Assembly: GCA_002427735.1 (NCBI GenBank)
Contig: DIYP01000018.1
Location: forward strand, 62,001 to 126,000
Direction of reading: 5' to 3'
Origin: Flavobacteriales bacterium UBA6051
Lineage (GTDB): Bacteria > Bacteroidota > Bacteroidia > Flavobacteriales_D > Crocinitomicaceae
Length of the DNA stretch: 64,000 bases
The notes under the pieces were generated by a model. The model saw only the letters and a program-made list of their open reading frames with translations, had not been told where the DNA came from and ran no database searches. Positions 32,517 to 40,514 of this stretch are shown here, piece by piece. Made by a program: the position numbers and the translations under genes. The number at the start of each line of letters is the position of its first letter. Positions within the stretch are counted from its first letter, which is position 1.

Positions 32517-34367
32517 ATGAGACAGATAGCGTACTTGATTCCTAAAACGTTTGCGGGCAAAGCCGCTTTGTTTGGTGCGCTTTATTTGATCATCTATCTT
32601 TTTTCCAACGGTCTGCTTCCTCGAATTATTTCCTGGGATGTTTATGGCTATTATTTGTACTTGCCGCAGACGTTTATACATGGTGATTTAGGGCTGGATA
32701 ATTTTGATACTGTTACCCATGCATTGAACTCTAATGTGGAATCAGCGACATTTTATCAGGCTGCAGTAGCGGAATCTGGGAATTGGGTGATGAAGTACCC
32801 AATGGGGCTTGCGATTTTTTATTTCCCTTTCTTTTTAATTGGCTTATTGGTTTCATGGATTGGCGGATATCCAGTTGATGGTTTTGCACTTCCCAGTCAA
32901 TATTCGATGACCTTAGGGAGCGTGTTTTATATGTGTTTGGGTTTATGGCTAACGACCAAAATACTATCGCGTTTTTTTTCAGATAGAACAGCTGGTATTG
33001 CCATATTGGCGATGGTTTTTGGGACAAACTATTACCAAATTCATACTGGTTCGCATTGTATGCCTCACATATATTTATTTGCAGGGTATGCTGTTCTCAT
33101 TTGGTTCACCATTCGTTGGTATGAAACGAAAAAGATCAAACTTGCGCTCGGCATAGGATTGGTCATTGGATTACTTACTTTGAGTCGACCGACTGAGTTA
33201 ATGTCAGTAATCATTCCCATGTTTTATGGTATTAAATCGTTGGATCATATTGGACAACGACTCATTGGGGCACTAAAGTATTTTAAGCATATTTTGCTGA
33301 TGGGACTTGGGGTCGTGATAATGTTACTACCACAGTTGATTTATTGGAAAGTTTACGCTGGTTCATGGCTATATGATAGTTATAATAACCCGGGAGAAGG
33401 TTTGGATTTGTTAGATCCAAATTTGTTTAACTTTTTGTTCTCTTACCGTAAAGGCTGGCTTTTATATACTCCAATGATGTTCCTGTCACTAATAGGGATT
33501 GTTTGGGCGATTCGATCGAAGCGTCCTTGGCTATGGGCAACGGTACTCTTTACTATTTGCTATATCTATGTTTCCTCTTGTTGGTCTTCATGGTGGTATG
33601 CCACTTCTTTTTCACAGCGCACCATGGTTCAAGCATATCCACTGCTTATTATTCCAATAGCTTATTTTATTGAGGATTTTAGAAAGGGTATAGGTAAACG
33701 CCTATTATTGTTTTTCGGAGTGATAGCTCTCATTGGGTTGAATATTTTTCAGACGGTACAGTATCATAGAGGTATCATTGACGCATCTAGAATGACGGAA
33801 AAGTATTATTGGAAAGTATTTCTCGATTTGTCTCCAGAGCCAGGAGCGGACAAGTATCTGCTTGTGAACAGGTCGACAACAACGATTGAAGATATAAGTG
33901 CCTTCCAAACTGACTATTATTGTTATTCTTCACAGTATTTAATAGATCAGAACGGTGCATTTAAAGGCTATCCAGAATTGAAGAGTGGTCATTTTTCAAC
34001 TGTTCTACCTGGTCAGGTTTCTGCAAAATATGAGATGGCTTTTTCAGACCTTTCGACAAAGGATCACGCTTGGATAATAGTAACCGGGAAGGTGCATTCT
34101 TCTGCTAATCTGTTGAATCAAACAACGGTTACCTCTACATTTGCGCACAAGAATAAAGCCTACAAATACAGAGTCCAAGGATTAGACAGTTATATTACAA
34201 AAGAAGAAAAAGACTTTAAGGAGTTTTCCATCATGTACTTAACGCCGGAAATTCGTTCAGAAAGTGATCCTTTTCAGTTTTACATGATCAACAATAGTGA
34301 GCAAGATACCTTAACGTTATTTGATGTTAAGGTTGATGTTTACCAACGCAGTGCAATTTATGAGTAA
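32517..34367 (+). CDS. Multi-spanning membrane protein, GT-C glycosyltransferase-like
   Basis: This is a 616-residue integral membrane protein with roughly ten to twelve hydrophobic helices up to about residue 430 and a soluble C-terminal beta-rich domain of about 180 residues. The first extracytoplasmic loop contains an acidic motif, ISWDVYGYYLYLPQ, like the catalytic Asp region of GT-C enzymes that use polyprenyl-phosphate sugars. This is a resemblance and not a firm family match. The last eight bases overlap the oxidoreductase gene, and a second GT-C-like gene follows it. Transfer of a sugar to lipid or protein at the periplasmic face is the best guess. Confidence 0.6.
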   Translation: MRQIAYLIPKTFAGKAALFGALYLIIYLFSNGLLPRIISWDVYGYYLYLPQTFIHGDLGLDNFDTVTHALNSNVESATFYQAAVAESGNWVMKYPMGLAIFYFPFFLIGLLVSWIGGYPVDGFALPSQYSMTLGSVFYMCLGLWLTTKILSRFFSDRTAGIAILAMVFGTNYYQIHTGSHCMPHIYLFAGYAVLIWFTIRWYETKKIKLALGIGLVIGLLTLSRPTELMSVIIPMFYGIKSLDHIGQRLIGALKYFKHILLMGLGVVIMLLPQLIYWKVYAGSWLYDSYNNPGEGLDLLDPNLFNFLFSYRKGWLLYTPMMFLSLIGIVWAIRSKRPWLWATVLFTICYIYVSSCWSSWWYATSFSQRTMVQAYPLLIIPIAYFIEDFRKGIGKRLLLFFGVIALIGLNIFQTVQYHRGIIDASRMTEKYYWKVFLDLSPEPGADKYLLVNRSTTTIEDISAFQTDYYCYSSQYLIDQNGAFKGYPELKSGHFSTVLPGQVSAKYEMAFSDLSTKDHAWIIVTGKVHSSANLLNQTTVTSTFAHKNKAYKYRVQGLDSYITKEEKDFKEFSIMYLTPEIRSESDPFQFYMINNSEQDTLTLFDVKVDVYQRSAIYE

Positions 34368-35781
34368 GAAAAAGGTAGTAGTTATAGGTGCTGGTCCCGC
34401 TGGATTGTCTGCAGCATATGCTTTAGCAAAGGAAGGAGTGGAAGTAGAGGTTTTTGAGGCCAGTCCTTATATCGGTGGAATGTCGCGTAGTTTCGATTTG
34501 TGGAATCAACGTGTAGACCTTGGCCCTCATCGATTCTTTAGTACCGACCCAACCGTGAATGGTTTTTTTGCTGAATTAGTTGAACAGGATTACACAGTAG
34601 TTAACCGACTTACGCGGATTTATTACGGGAATAAATTCTTCTTTTACCCTCTCAAATTGGGTAATGTTATTCGTAATCTTCGTTTCACAACGATTGTGCG
34701 CGTATTGTTCGACTATATGGTTCAGCGTATTCGTCCGATTAAAAATCCGAAAAGCTTCGATGAATGGGTAACAAATAGATTCGGAAAAAAGCTTTATTCG
34801 ATCTTCTTTAAGAATTATACGGAAAAACTTTGGGGAATTGATGCTTCTGATATTGATGTTGATTGGGCTGCTCAGCGTATTAAAACGTTATCACTTTTTG
34901 GAGCCATTAAAAATGCAATGGTCGGAGGAAGAAATAATAAGCATAAGACCTTAGTTGATCAGTTTCACTATCCAAAGTCGGGTACGGGAACACTATATGA
35001 AAGAGCGGCACAAAAGGTTCAGGAGTTCGGAGGAAAGGTACATCTTTCCCAACCTGTAAAGCGTTTGGTGGTAGAGGGCAAAAATGTAAAAGGAATTGAG
35101 TTAGTTGATGGGACAATTGTAAACGCTGATGAAGTCATTAGTACAATGCCGATGACTAAATTAGTTGCTGGTTTGGATGAGTGTCCGATTGATGTTAAAA
35201 AGGCGACAGATGCGCTGTTTTTCAGAAATACCATCCTCGTGTACCTCAACTGTAATTCTCAGGAGTTGTTTGAAGATAATTGGATTTACGTCCATTCTGC
35301 GGATGTTAAGTTGGGGCGAATTACCAATTTCAGGAATTGGTGTCCTTCTCTGAATGGTGATGAAAACAGCACGATTTTGTGCTTGGAATACTGGGCGTTT
35401 GATAACGATGAGATTTGGAGCGCAGACGATAAGGTTTTGGGTGATCTGGGAAGTAAAGAATTAAAAACATTAGGGCTCATTGATGACAACCTTGAAATTT
35501 TAGATACAGCAGTTGTGCGTGTTCCCAAATGTTATCCAGTTTATCAAACAGGTTATCAAAAGCATTTGAAAGTGGTTGAATCTTATCTAGATACTTATAA
35601 TGGACTGACTGTGATAGGACGTTATGGCGCATTTAAGTATAACAACCAGGATCATTCTATTTTGATGGGGATTTTGGCCGCAAAAAATAGTTTAGGGCAT
35701 TCAAGTACTAACCTTTGGGAAATTAATACGGATTCGGAATATCAGGAAGAAGGAAAAATCAAAGATGTGCTAATCCAATAA
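34360..35781 (+). CDS. FAD/NAD(P)-binding amine-oxidase-like oxidoreductase
   Basis: This is a 473-residue flavoprotein with a Rossmann motif at the N-terminus (VVVIGAGPAGLSAAYALAKE, residues 6-25) and the following ASPYIGGMSRSF segment, as in the protoporphyrinogen-oxidase, phytoene-desaturase and UDP-galactopyranose-mutase-like group. A C-terminal segment GRYGAFKYNNQDHSI is typical of FAD-dependent members found in polysaccharide loci. The exact reaction is unknown; sugar or lipid-carrier oxidation or ring rearrangement are options. I start at the ATG at 34360, where the Rossmann strand begins, rather than at 34321 inside the upstream gene. It is translationally coupled to the upstream GT-C-like gene. 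Confidence 0.8.
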   Translation: MSKKKVVVIGAGPAGLSAAYALAKEGVEVEVFEASPYIGGMSRSFDLWNQRVDLGPHRFFSTDPTVNGFFAELVEQDYTVVNRLTRIYYGNKFFFYPLKLGNVIRNLRFTTIVRVLFDYMVQRIRPIKNPKSFDEWVTNRFGKKLYSIFFKNYTEKLWGIDASDIDVDWAAQRIKTLSLFGAIKNAMVGGRNNKHKTLVDQFHYPKSGTGTLYERAAQKVQEFGGKVHLSQPVKRLVVEGKNVKGIELVDGTIVNADEVISTMPMTKLVAGLDECPIDVKKATDALFFRNTILVYLNCNSQELFEDNWIYVHSADVKLGRITNFRNWCPSLNGDENSTILCLEYWAFDNDEIWSADDKVLGDLGSKELKTLGLIDDNLEILDTAVVRVPKCYPVYQTGYQKHLKVVESYLDTYNGLTVIGRYGAFKYNNQDHSILMGILAAKNSLGHSSTNLWEINTDSEYQEEGKIKDVLIQ

Positions 35782-35788
35782 TTCTGAG

Positions 35789-37663
35789 GTGCATTGGAGT
35801 AAGCTCATACAGAATCATGCCGATACTTTTCTGGCAATAATTATATTCATTACACTCGCCACTATCATCGGGTTTTCTTCCAGTGTTTTTGGTGGTGCCG
35901 ATACATATCAGCATTATATGATTGCACGCGCTTCTTGGGGACATCCCGAGTTGCTCCTTGACCACTGGGGAAAACCAGTTTTTACTTTATTGTCAAGTCC
36001 ATTTGCGCAGTTTGGATTATACGGTGTCCAACTCATGAACTGCCTGATATTGGTACTTACAGGTTGGTATTGTAGTAGAATACTTAAACATTGGAAAGTG
36101 CGTGGGCACACTTTTGTATTGCTTGTTCTATTCGCCATTCCAGCTTTTCTGCTTGCCTCTTTTTCTGCACTGACGGAGCCTCTTTTTTCACTTGTATTGA
36201 TCGCTGGCATTTTCTTATTAACACGCGAAAAGTATATACTCTCAGCGGTACTGTTATCATTTATCCCAATGGTGCGAAATGAAGGAGTATTGTTCCTGCC
36301 TCTATTCGCAGTAGCTCTTGCCATGCTTCGTCAGTGGAAGTCTATTCCTTTTTTGGTAACGGGCTTTCTGTTGTATTCCATTATTGGAGGATTTTTTTTA
36401 GAAGAAGGATTCTTTTGGCTCATTAAGGGAAATCCTTATGATAAGCAAACATTGTATGGTTCAGGCGATTGGAACTATTACCTGTATAAGCTTCCTGAAT
36501 ATGTGGGAGTTGTGTTTTTGATTGGATCTATCGCGGGTTACCTTCTCCTGACTAGAAAGACGTTGTTCCGAGACAAGGATCTGAAACAAACGGTTTCATT
36601 TTTATTATTCAGCGCATGTGGAATAGGTTATTTTGTACTACATGCTTACGCATACTGGAGAGGAGATGTTGGTGCGTTTGGACTTGAGCGTATTATGATT
36701 CCCTTTTTCCCATTCATGGCAATTTCTTTGGTGGTATTAACCACTATTTTTGGTAGTCAGAAGGTTTGGCTTCATTGGTTCGTATTGCTCGTCATTGCGA
36801 TTGGTTTTTTTCAGAATAAACCGTGGGTAAGGATTCCATTTGAACGAGACTTCGAAGAAGAAGGGATCTATCTGGCGGCAGAGACAATAAAATCGGTTAA
36901 TGTTTCGAACGAAACGGTTTATGCATATGATCCGAGGGTTTGGTATTACCTCGATCTGGATATGTTCAACAATGAAGAGGCTAGATTTGCAGATCGCTCA
37001 ACAAAGCAAATTGACGCAGGAAGCTTTTTCGTTTGGGACAGTCATTTTGGTCCGAATGAAGGAGGTACGGAGTTCACGTCATTATTATTTCACCCAGATT
37101 TAAAACTGGTAGATGAGTTCATGCCCGATTCAAACGCTGTGGTGTATAGCGGCCATACATATAAAACTTCTCTTTTTAAATCAGTTGGTAAGGAAAGAAA
37201 TCGTTGGACGGTAGAACATATTGCGACTGATTTTGGCGCGGGCAAACTCGAAAAGGTAAACATTCCTTCACCTGAGCGTATCGTTACAGGAGAGCAAGGA
37301 ACAATATACTTGATGGGGATGGAGAATCCTTTTTTTGAGTTAGTCAACACAGTATTACCTGATACAGTTGATTATTGTTATCTGTCTGGAACTGTTAGTG
37401 CCCAAGTGAATCAGGTGCCAGATTTGGAAAAGTCGCTACTCGTTTTTACCGTCGAGGAAGATAATATTGTCAAAGAATATCATACGCTACCATTAGTGAA
37501 TGAGACAGCTAAGTGGGATAAAGTGTTTGCAGATCATTTTGTAAACAACGAACAGGGCGTAGAAACAAGGATAAAACTCTATGTATGGTATTTTGGTGAG
37601 ACCGAAATCAGTGTCAAGCAAGCAGATGTCTGGCTTTCAATTTTTCCAGTTTTACCTAACTAA
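35789..37663 (+). CDS. Multi-spanning membrane protein, GT-C glycosyltransferase-like (second)
   Basis: This is a 624-residue membrane protein with about ten hydrophobic helices in the first 350-370 residues and a periplasmic C-terminal domain. The first large loop has GGADTYQHYMIARASWGHPE, which carries the acidic residue expected in GT-C (ArnT/PMT-like) enzymes. The start is GTG at 35789, seven bases after the oxidoreductase stop; no ATG fits. Its stop lies inside the 3' end of the opposite-strand rdgB gene (eight-base overlap). With the two genes upstream it forms a three-gene unit that probably modifies a lipid-linked sugar or glycosylates an exported target. Confidence 0.6.
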   Translation: MHWSKLIQNHADTFLAIIIFITLATIIGFSSSVFGGADTYQHYMIARASWGHPELLLDHWGKPVFTLLSSPFAQFGLYGVQLMNCLILVLTGWYCSRILKHWKVRGHTFVLLVLFAIPAFLLASFSALTEPLFSLVLIAGIFLLTREKYILSAVLLSFIPMVRNEGVLFLPLFAVALAMLRQWKSIPFLVTGFLLYSIIGGFFLEEGFFWLIKGNPYDKQTLYGSGDWNYYLYKLPEYVGVVFLIGSIAGYLLLTRKTLFRDKDLKQTVSFLLFSACGIGYFVLHAYAYWRGDVGAFGLERIMIPFFPFMAISLVVLTTIFGSQKVWLHWFVLLVIAIGFFQNKPWVRIPFERDFEEEGIYLAAETIKSVNVSNETVYAYDPRVWYYLDLDMFNNEEARFADRSTKQIDAGSFFVWDSHFGPNEGGTEFTSLLFHPDLKLVDEFMPDSNAVVYSGHTYKTSLFKSVGKERNRWTVEHIATDFGAGKLEKVNIPSPERIVTGEQGTIYLMGMENPFFELVNTVLPDTVDYCYLSGTVSAQVNQVPDLEKSLLVFTVEEDNIVKEYHTLPLVNETAKWDKVFADHFVNNEQGVETRIKLYVWYFGETEISVKQADVWLSIFPVLPN

Positions 37664-38234
37664 TGGTTTTTAGAAAATCCATCATTTTAGCGAGCGCCCG
37701 TGCACGATGACTATAGCGGTTTTTTTCATCCATTGACATTTCTGCAAACGTTTTTCCACAGTTTTCAGGTTCAAAGATCGGATCGTATCCAAAACCATTA
37801 GTTCCAGTCATTTCTCTACGAATATTACCAGTTACAATGCCTTCGAATAAATGCTGTTTGCCACTCAGGTTTAATGCAATGATCGTTTTAAATTGTGCTG
37901 ATCTGTCCGATGCATTTTCCAGACCTTCCAATACACGATTTATATTTTTTTGATCATTTCTTTCAGGCCCAGCGTAGCGCGCAGATAGTACACCAGGTTC
38001 CATGTTTAAAGCTGTAACCTCCAGGCCTGTATCATCCGCAAAACAATCAATGTCAAAATGTTCGGTGATGTAATTGGCCTTTTGAATTGCATTTCCTTCA
38101 ATTGTTGGCGACGTCTCTGGAATATCTTCTGAAAGAGAAATGTCCGATAAAGTCAGCATGTCGAAACCATCCGGTAACATACTCTGAATCTCATTCGCCT
38201 TGTTCACATTGGCGCTTGCAAATAGTAATTTCAT
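37656..38234 (-). CDS. rdgB: Non-canonical purine NTP pyrophosphatase (RdgB/HAM1)
   Basis: This housekeeping enzyme hydrolyses dITP, XTP and ITP to keep deaminated purines out of nucleic acids. The 192-residue product has FASANVNKANEI at the N-terminus, ADDTGLEVTALN with the catalytic Asp pair, YAGPERNDQKN and GTNGFGYDPIFEP, then SHRARAL near the end. All are family signatures. The frame is open to 38369 but the Met at 38234 is the family start, and it overlaps the upstream glycosyltransferase stop by four bases. It therefore sits at the end of a glycan operon that begins at asnB. Confidence 0.95.
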   Translation of the reverse strand: MKLLFASANVNKANEIQSMLPDGFDMLTLSDISLSEDIPETSPTIEGNAIQKANYITEHFDIDCFADDTGLEVTALNMEPGVLSARYAGPERNDQKNINRVLEGLENASDRSAQFKTIIALNLSGKQHLFEGIVTGNIRREMTGTNGFGYDPIFEPENCGKTFAEMSMDEKNRYSHRARALAKMMDFLKTIS

Positions 38235-39304
38235 ATTTCGAATAAACTCAAATATTTTTCTACGTTGGCTTCGACTGAATACCTTTCTTTCACGGTATTT
38301 TTTCCTTCTAATCCGATCGAATAACGTAATTCGGGATCTTTGATTAACGAGCGAATGCATTCTTTCCATGCTTCCTTATCTTGGCAAAGAAAACCGTTTT
38401 TGCCATTATCAATAATCTCCTTATTCATACCAACCGGCGAGAGAATAGCTGGAATTCCGAGCGCCATATATTGTAAACCCTTAAAGCCGCATTTCCCTTC
38501 TGACCATTCGTTTTCTTCCATGGGCATGACACCAATGCAAGATTTTGCTAAATCCGTTATTTCACTTGCTTTATTCCATGGTACGTAGCGCAGCGAATCA
38601 AAGCTAAACTCTGGTGGTTGATTAGAAATTACGGTAAAAGTGAACTGTTCAGAAGCTTCAAGATCTTGCAGTATGGGAACGAAATTTTTCAGATACCCCA
38701 TGGTTGTATGAGTTCCTGTCCAAACAATGTTGACGGGTTCTTGCCTTACATCAGCAGATTCATTATGTACATTTTTTAAGTCAATAGTCGTTGGAATCAC
38801 GTACACACGGTTATTATACTGCTTTGCGTATCCCTTCAAGTAGTTATTGCCGGCCGAAACGGTATGTGCCCATTTAATGATTCGCTTCACTTTTCCATAA
38901 GCCTTAAGGCGATGAAATCGAGCATTCGTCTCGCTGTAATTTGGAAGCCAAATAGCATCGTCGAAGTCATAGATGTATTTTTTTCTGAGAACTTTTGCAA
39001 TAATCCATTCGAATATTGGTGGACCAATCATGGAGGCTTCCCGATGAATGAAGACGTAATCCGCTTTTTTCAGCATAAATAACAATAAAAAGCGCCTCCA
39101 AAAGCTACTCATCATTCCAAGAGCTTTGTTCACAAAAGACCCTTTTTCATACAGCTTTTTCCATGTCTTTTCGCTCAGGAAAGAATGAAATTCAAGCGAA
39201 TGCCCTTTTTCTTCAAGAATGGAAAAGTATTGTTCAAAGCGAAAACGCTGAGAAGGAGCTTGTCCCTTCGGGTACGGTGCAATAAATACAATATGCTTAC
39301 CCAT
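38231..39304 (-). CDS. Glycosyltransferase family 4-like protein
   Basis: This is a 357-residue GT-B-fold glycosyltransferase. The N-terminal half opens with IVFIAPYPKGQAPSQRFRFEQ and contains YDFDDAIWLPNYSET. The C-terminal half has the nucleotide-sugar-binding region VNIVWTGTHTTMGYL and the GT4-type motif GLQYMALGIPAILSPVGMNKE with its Glu. No membrane segment is evident. It is coupled by overlaps on both sides, to the upstream glycosyltransferase and to rdgB. Donor and acceptor are unknown. Confidence 0.85.
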   Translation of the reverse strand: MGKHIVFIAPYPKGQAPSQRFRFEQYFSILEEKGHSLEFHSFLSEKTWKKLYEKGSFVNKALGMMSSFWRRFLLLFMLKKADYVFIHREASMIGPPIFEWIIAKVLRKKYIYDFDDAIWLPNYSETNARFHRLKAYGKVKRIIKWAHTVSAGNNYLKGYAKQYNNRVYVIPTTIDLKNVHNESADVRQEPVNIVWTGTHTTMGYLKNFVPILQDLEASEQFTFTVISNQPPEFSFDSLRYVPWNKASEITDLAKSCIGVMPMEENEWSEGKCGFKGLQYMALGIPAILSPVGMNKEIIDNGKNGFLCQDKEAWKECIRSLIKDPELRYSIGLEGKNTVKERYSVEANVEKYLSLFEI

Positions 39305-40514
39305 GAACTGAATTATAGACTTTTACATATCGTTTGACACCTTCTTCCAATGAAAAATAGTTTTTTGCACCGCTTGCAATTGTATCAGGGTCGAAGTGTT
39401 CTTTTGATTCAATGGCCTCAAGATAGGCAACGTCCGAAAACGTTTTAACTACGTGACCACAATTATATTTTAAGACGACTTCATCAGTATCACCAACGCC
39501 TGAATTACAAACTAATGGAATTCCCATTGCCATTATCTCTCCTTGCTTTGTCGGGGAAGAAGCCTTTTTTGAAAAGGTAGAGCGAATGAAAAAAATAGAT
39601 TTATCAAAAAGAGATAAATACAGTGGAACGTCTTTATGCAGTGCTGAGACTACGATGATTTTCTCTGGTGGAATGTTCTTTTCCCGGGCAGCTGACTTTA
39701 TGAAATCGGGAGATTCTCCTGTTACAAATAAGAAAACGGCTTGCTCATTATGAGTTAGCTGTAGCTTGAAATAATCGAGCATTTCAGGTAGCATATACCA
39801 TGTGCCTATGGATCCAACATAACCGAGCACAAAATTTGAGTCCTGAATTCCCAATTGCTCTTTTACCGTTTGCTGTTCTGATAAATCTATTCTTGCCGGA
39901 TTAAACAAATCAAGATCAACACAACAAGGGATCACTTCAATATTTAAGTTCTTATCTTTTAGTGGCTTCCAGGACTCAATTTCATTTTTTCCATTATGTG
40001 TCAATGAAATAGTATAGTCTGATTCTCGAAAGAACTGGAGTTCTTTGCGTTTAAAGTACCTGTATATTGTTTTGTAAAGCGGATTTTTAAGGTTCCAAAG
40101 ACCACCATCTACGCGCTCATCTGCCCAAAATCCGCGCATATCAAAAATGAACTTCGCGCCTTTTTTTTGCTTTAATCTTAGTCCTGCAAGTGCAGCAATA
40201 TAACTTCTACAATGAACTATAGAAAAGGTATATTTTTCATTTAGATAAAAAGCGATTTTACGCATTCTTCGAACCTGCTTGAGAGTTGTCAAAATGGAAC
40301 CCCCCAAGACGTAATCCTGCGGGTGCCAACATATGTTGGCGTCATCACATATTTTTTGAATATGGTTACGGTGCTTTTTGAATTTATCTTGCTTTTCATA
40401 ACTCACTAAGTGTATGGTGTAACCTTGCTCAGAGAGCCCTCGGAGATAAGGAAGCACCTGAGACTGACCAAGAGGATCAGTCATGCCGTCATATGATAAA
40501 TACAGAACATTCAT
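39297..40514 (-). CDS. Glycosyltransferase family 4-like protein
   Basis: This is a 405-residue GT-B enzyme. It starts MNVLYLSYDGMTDPLGQSQVLPYL, the N-terminus seen in many surface-polysaccharide GT4 proteins of Bacteroidetes. The donor-binding half contains FVLGYVGSIGTWYMLPEML and SPTKQGEIMAMGIPLVCNSGVGDT, where the Glu is expected to bind the sugar nucleotide. I begin at the Met at 40514, which overlaps the asnB stop by four bases, rather than at 40529. It overlaps the next glycosyltransferase by eight bases. The specificity is unknown. Confidence 0.85.
   Translation of the reverse strand: MNVLYLSYDGMTDPLGQSQVLPYLRGLSEQGYTIHLVSYEKQDKFKKHRNHIQKICDDANICWHPQDYVLGGSILTTLKQVRRMRKIAFYLNEKYTFSIVHCRSYIAALAGLRLKQKKGAKFIFDMRGFWADERVDGGLWNLKNPLYKTIYRYFKRKELQFFRESDYTISLTHNGKNEIESWKPLKDKNLNIEVIPCCVDLDLFNPARIDLSEQQTVKEQLGIQDSNFVLGYVGSIGTWYMLPEMLDYFKLQLTHNEQAVFLFVTGESPDFIKSAAREKNIPPEKIIVVSALHKDVPLYLSLFDKSIFFIRSTFSKKASSPTKQGEIMAMGIPLVCNSGVGDTDEVVLKYNCGHVVKTFSDVAYLEAIESKEHFDPDTIASGAKNYFSLEEGVKRYVKVYNSVHG

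Noticed and set aside
35914..36324. A 136-codon minus-strand frame inside the second GT-C-like gene
   Set aside because: The plus-strand gene is a clear membrane protein with consistent codon use; the antisense frame shows no domain.
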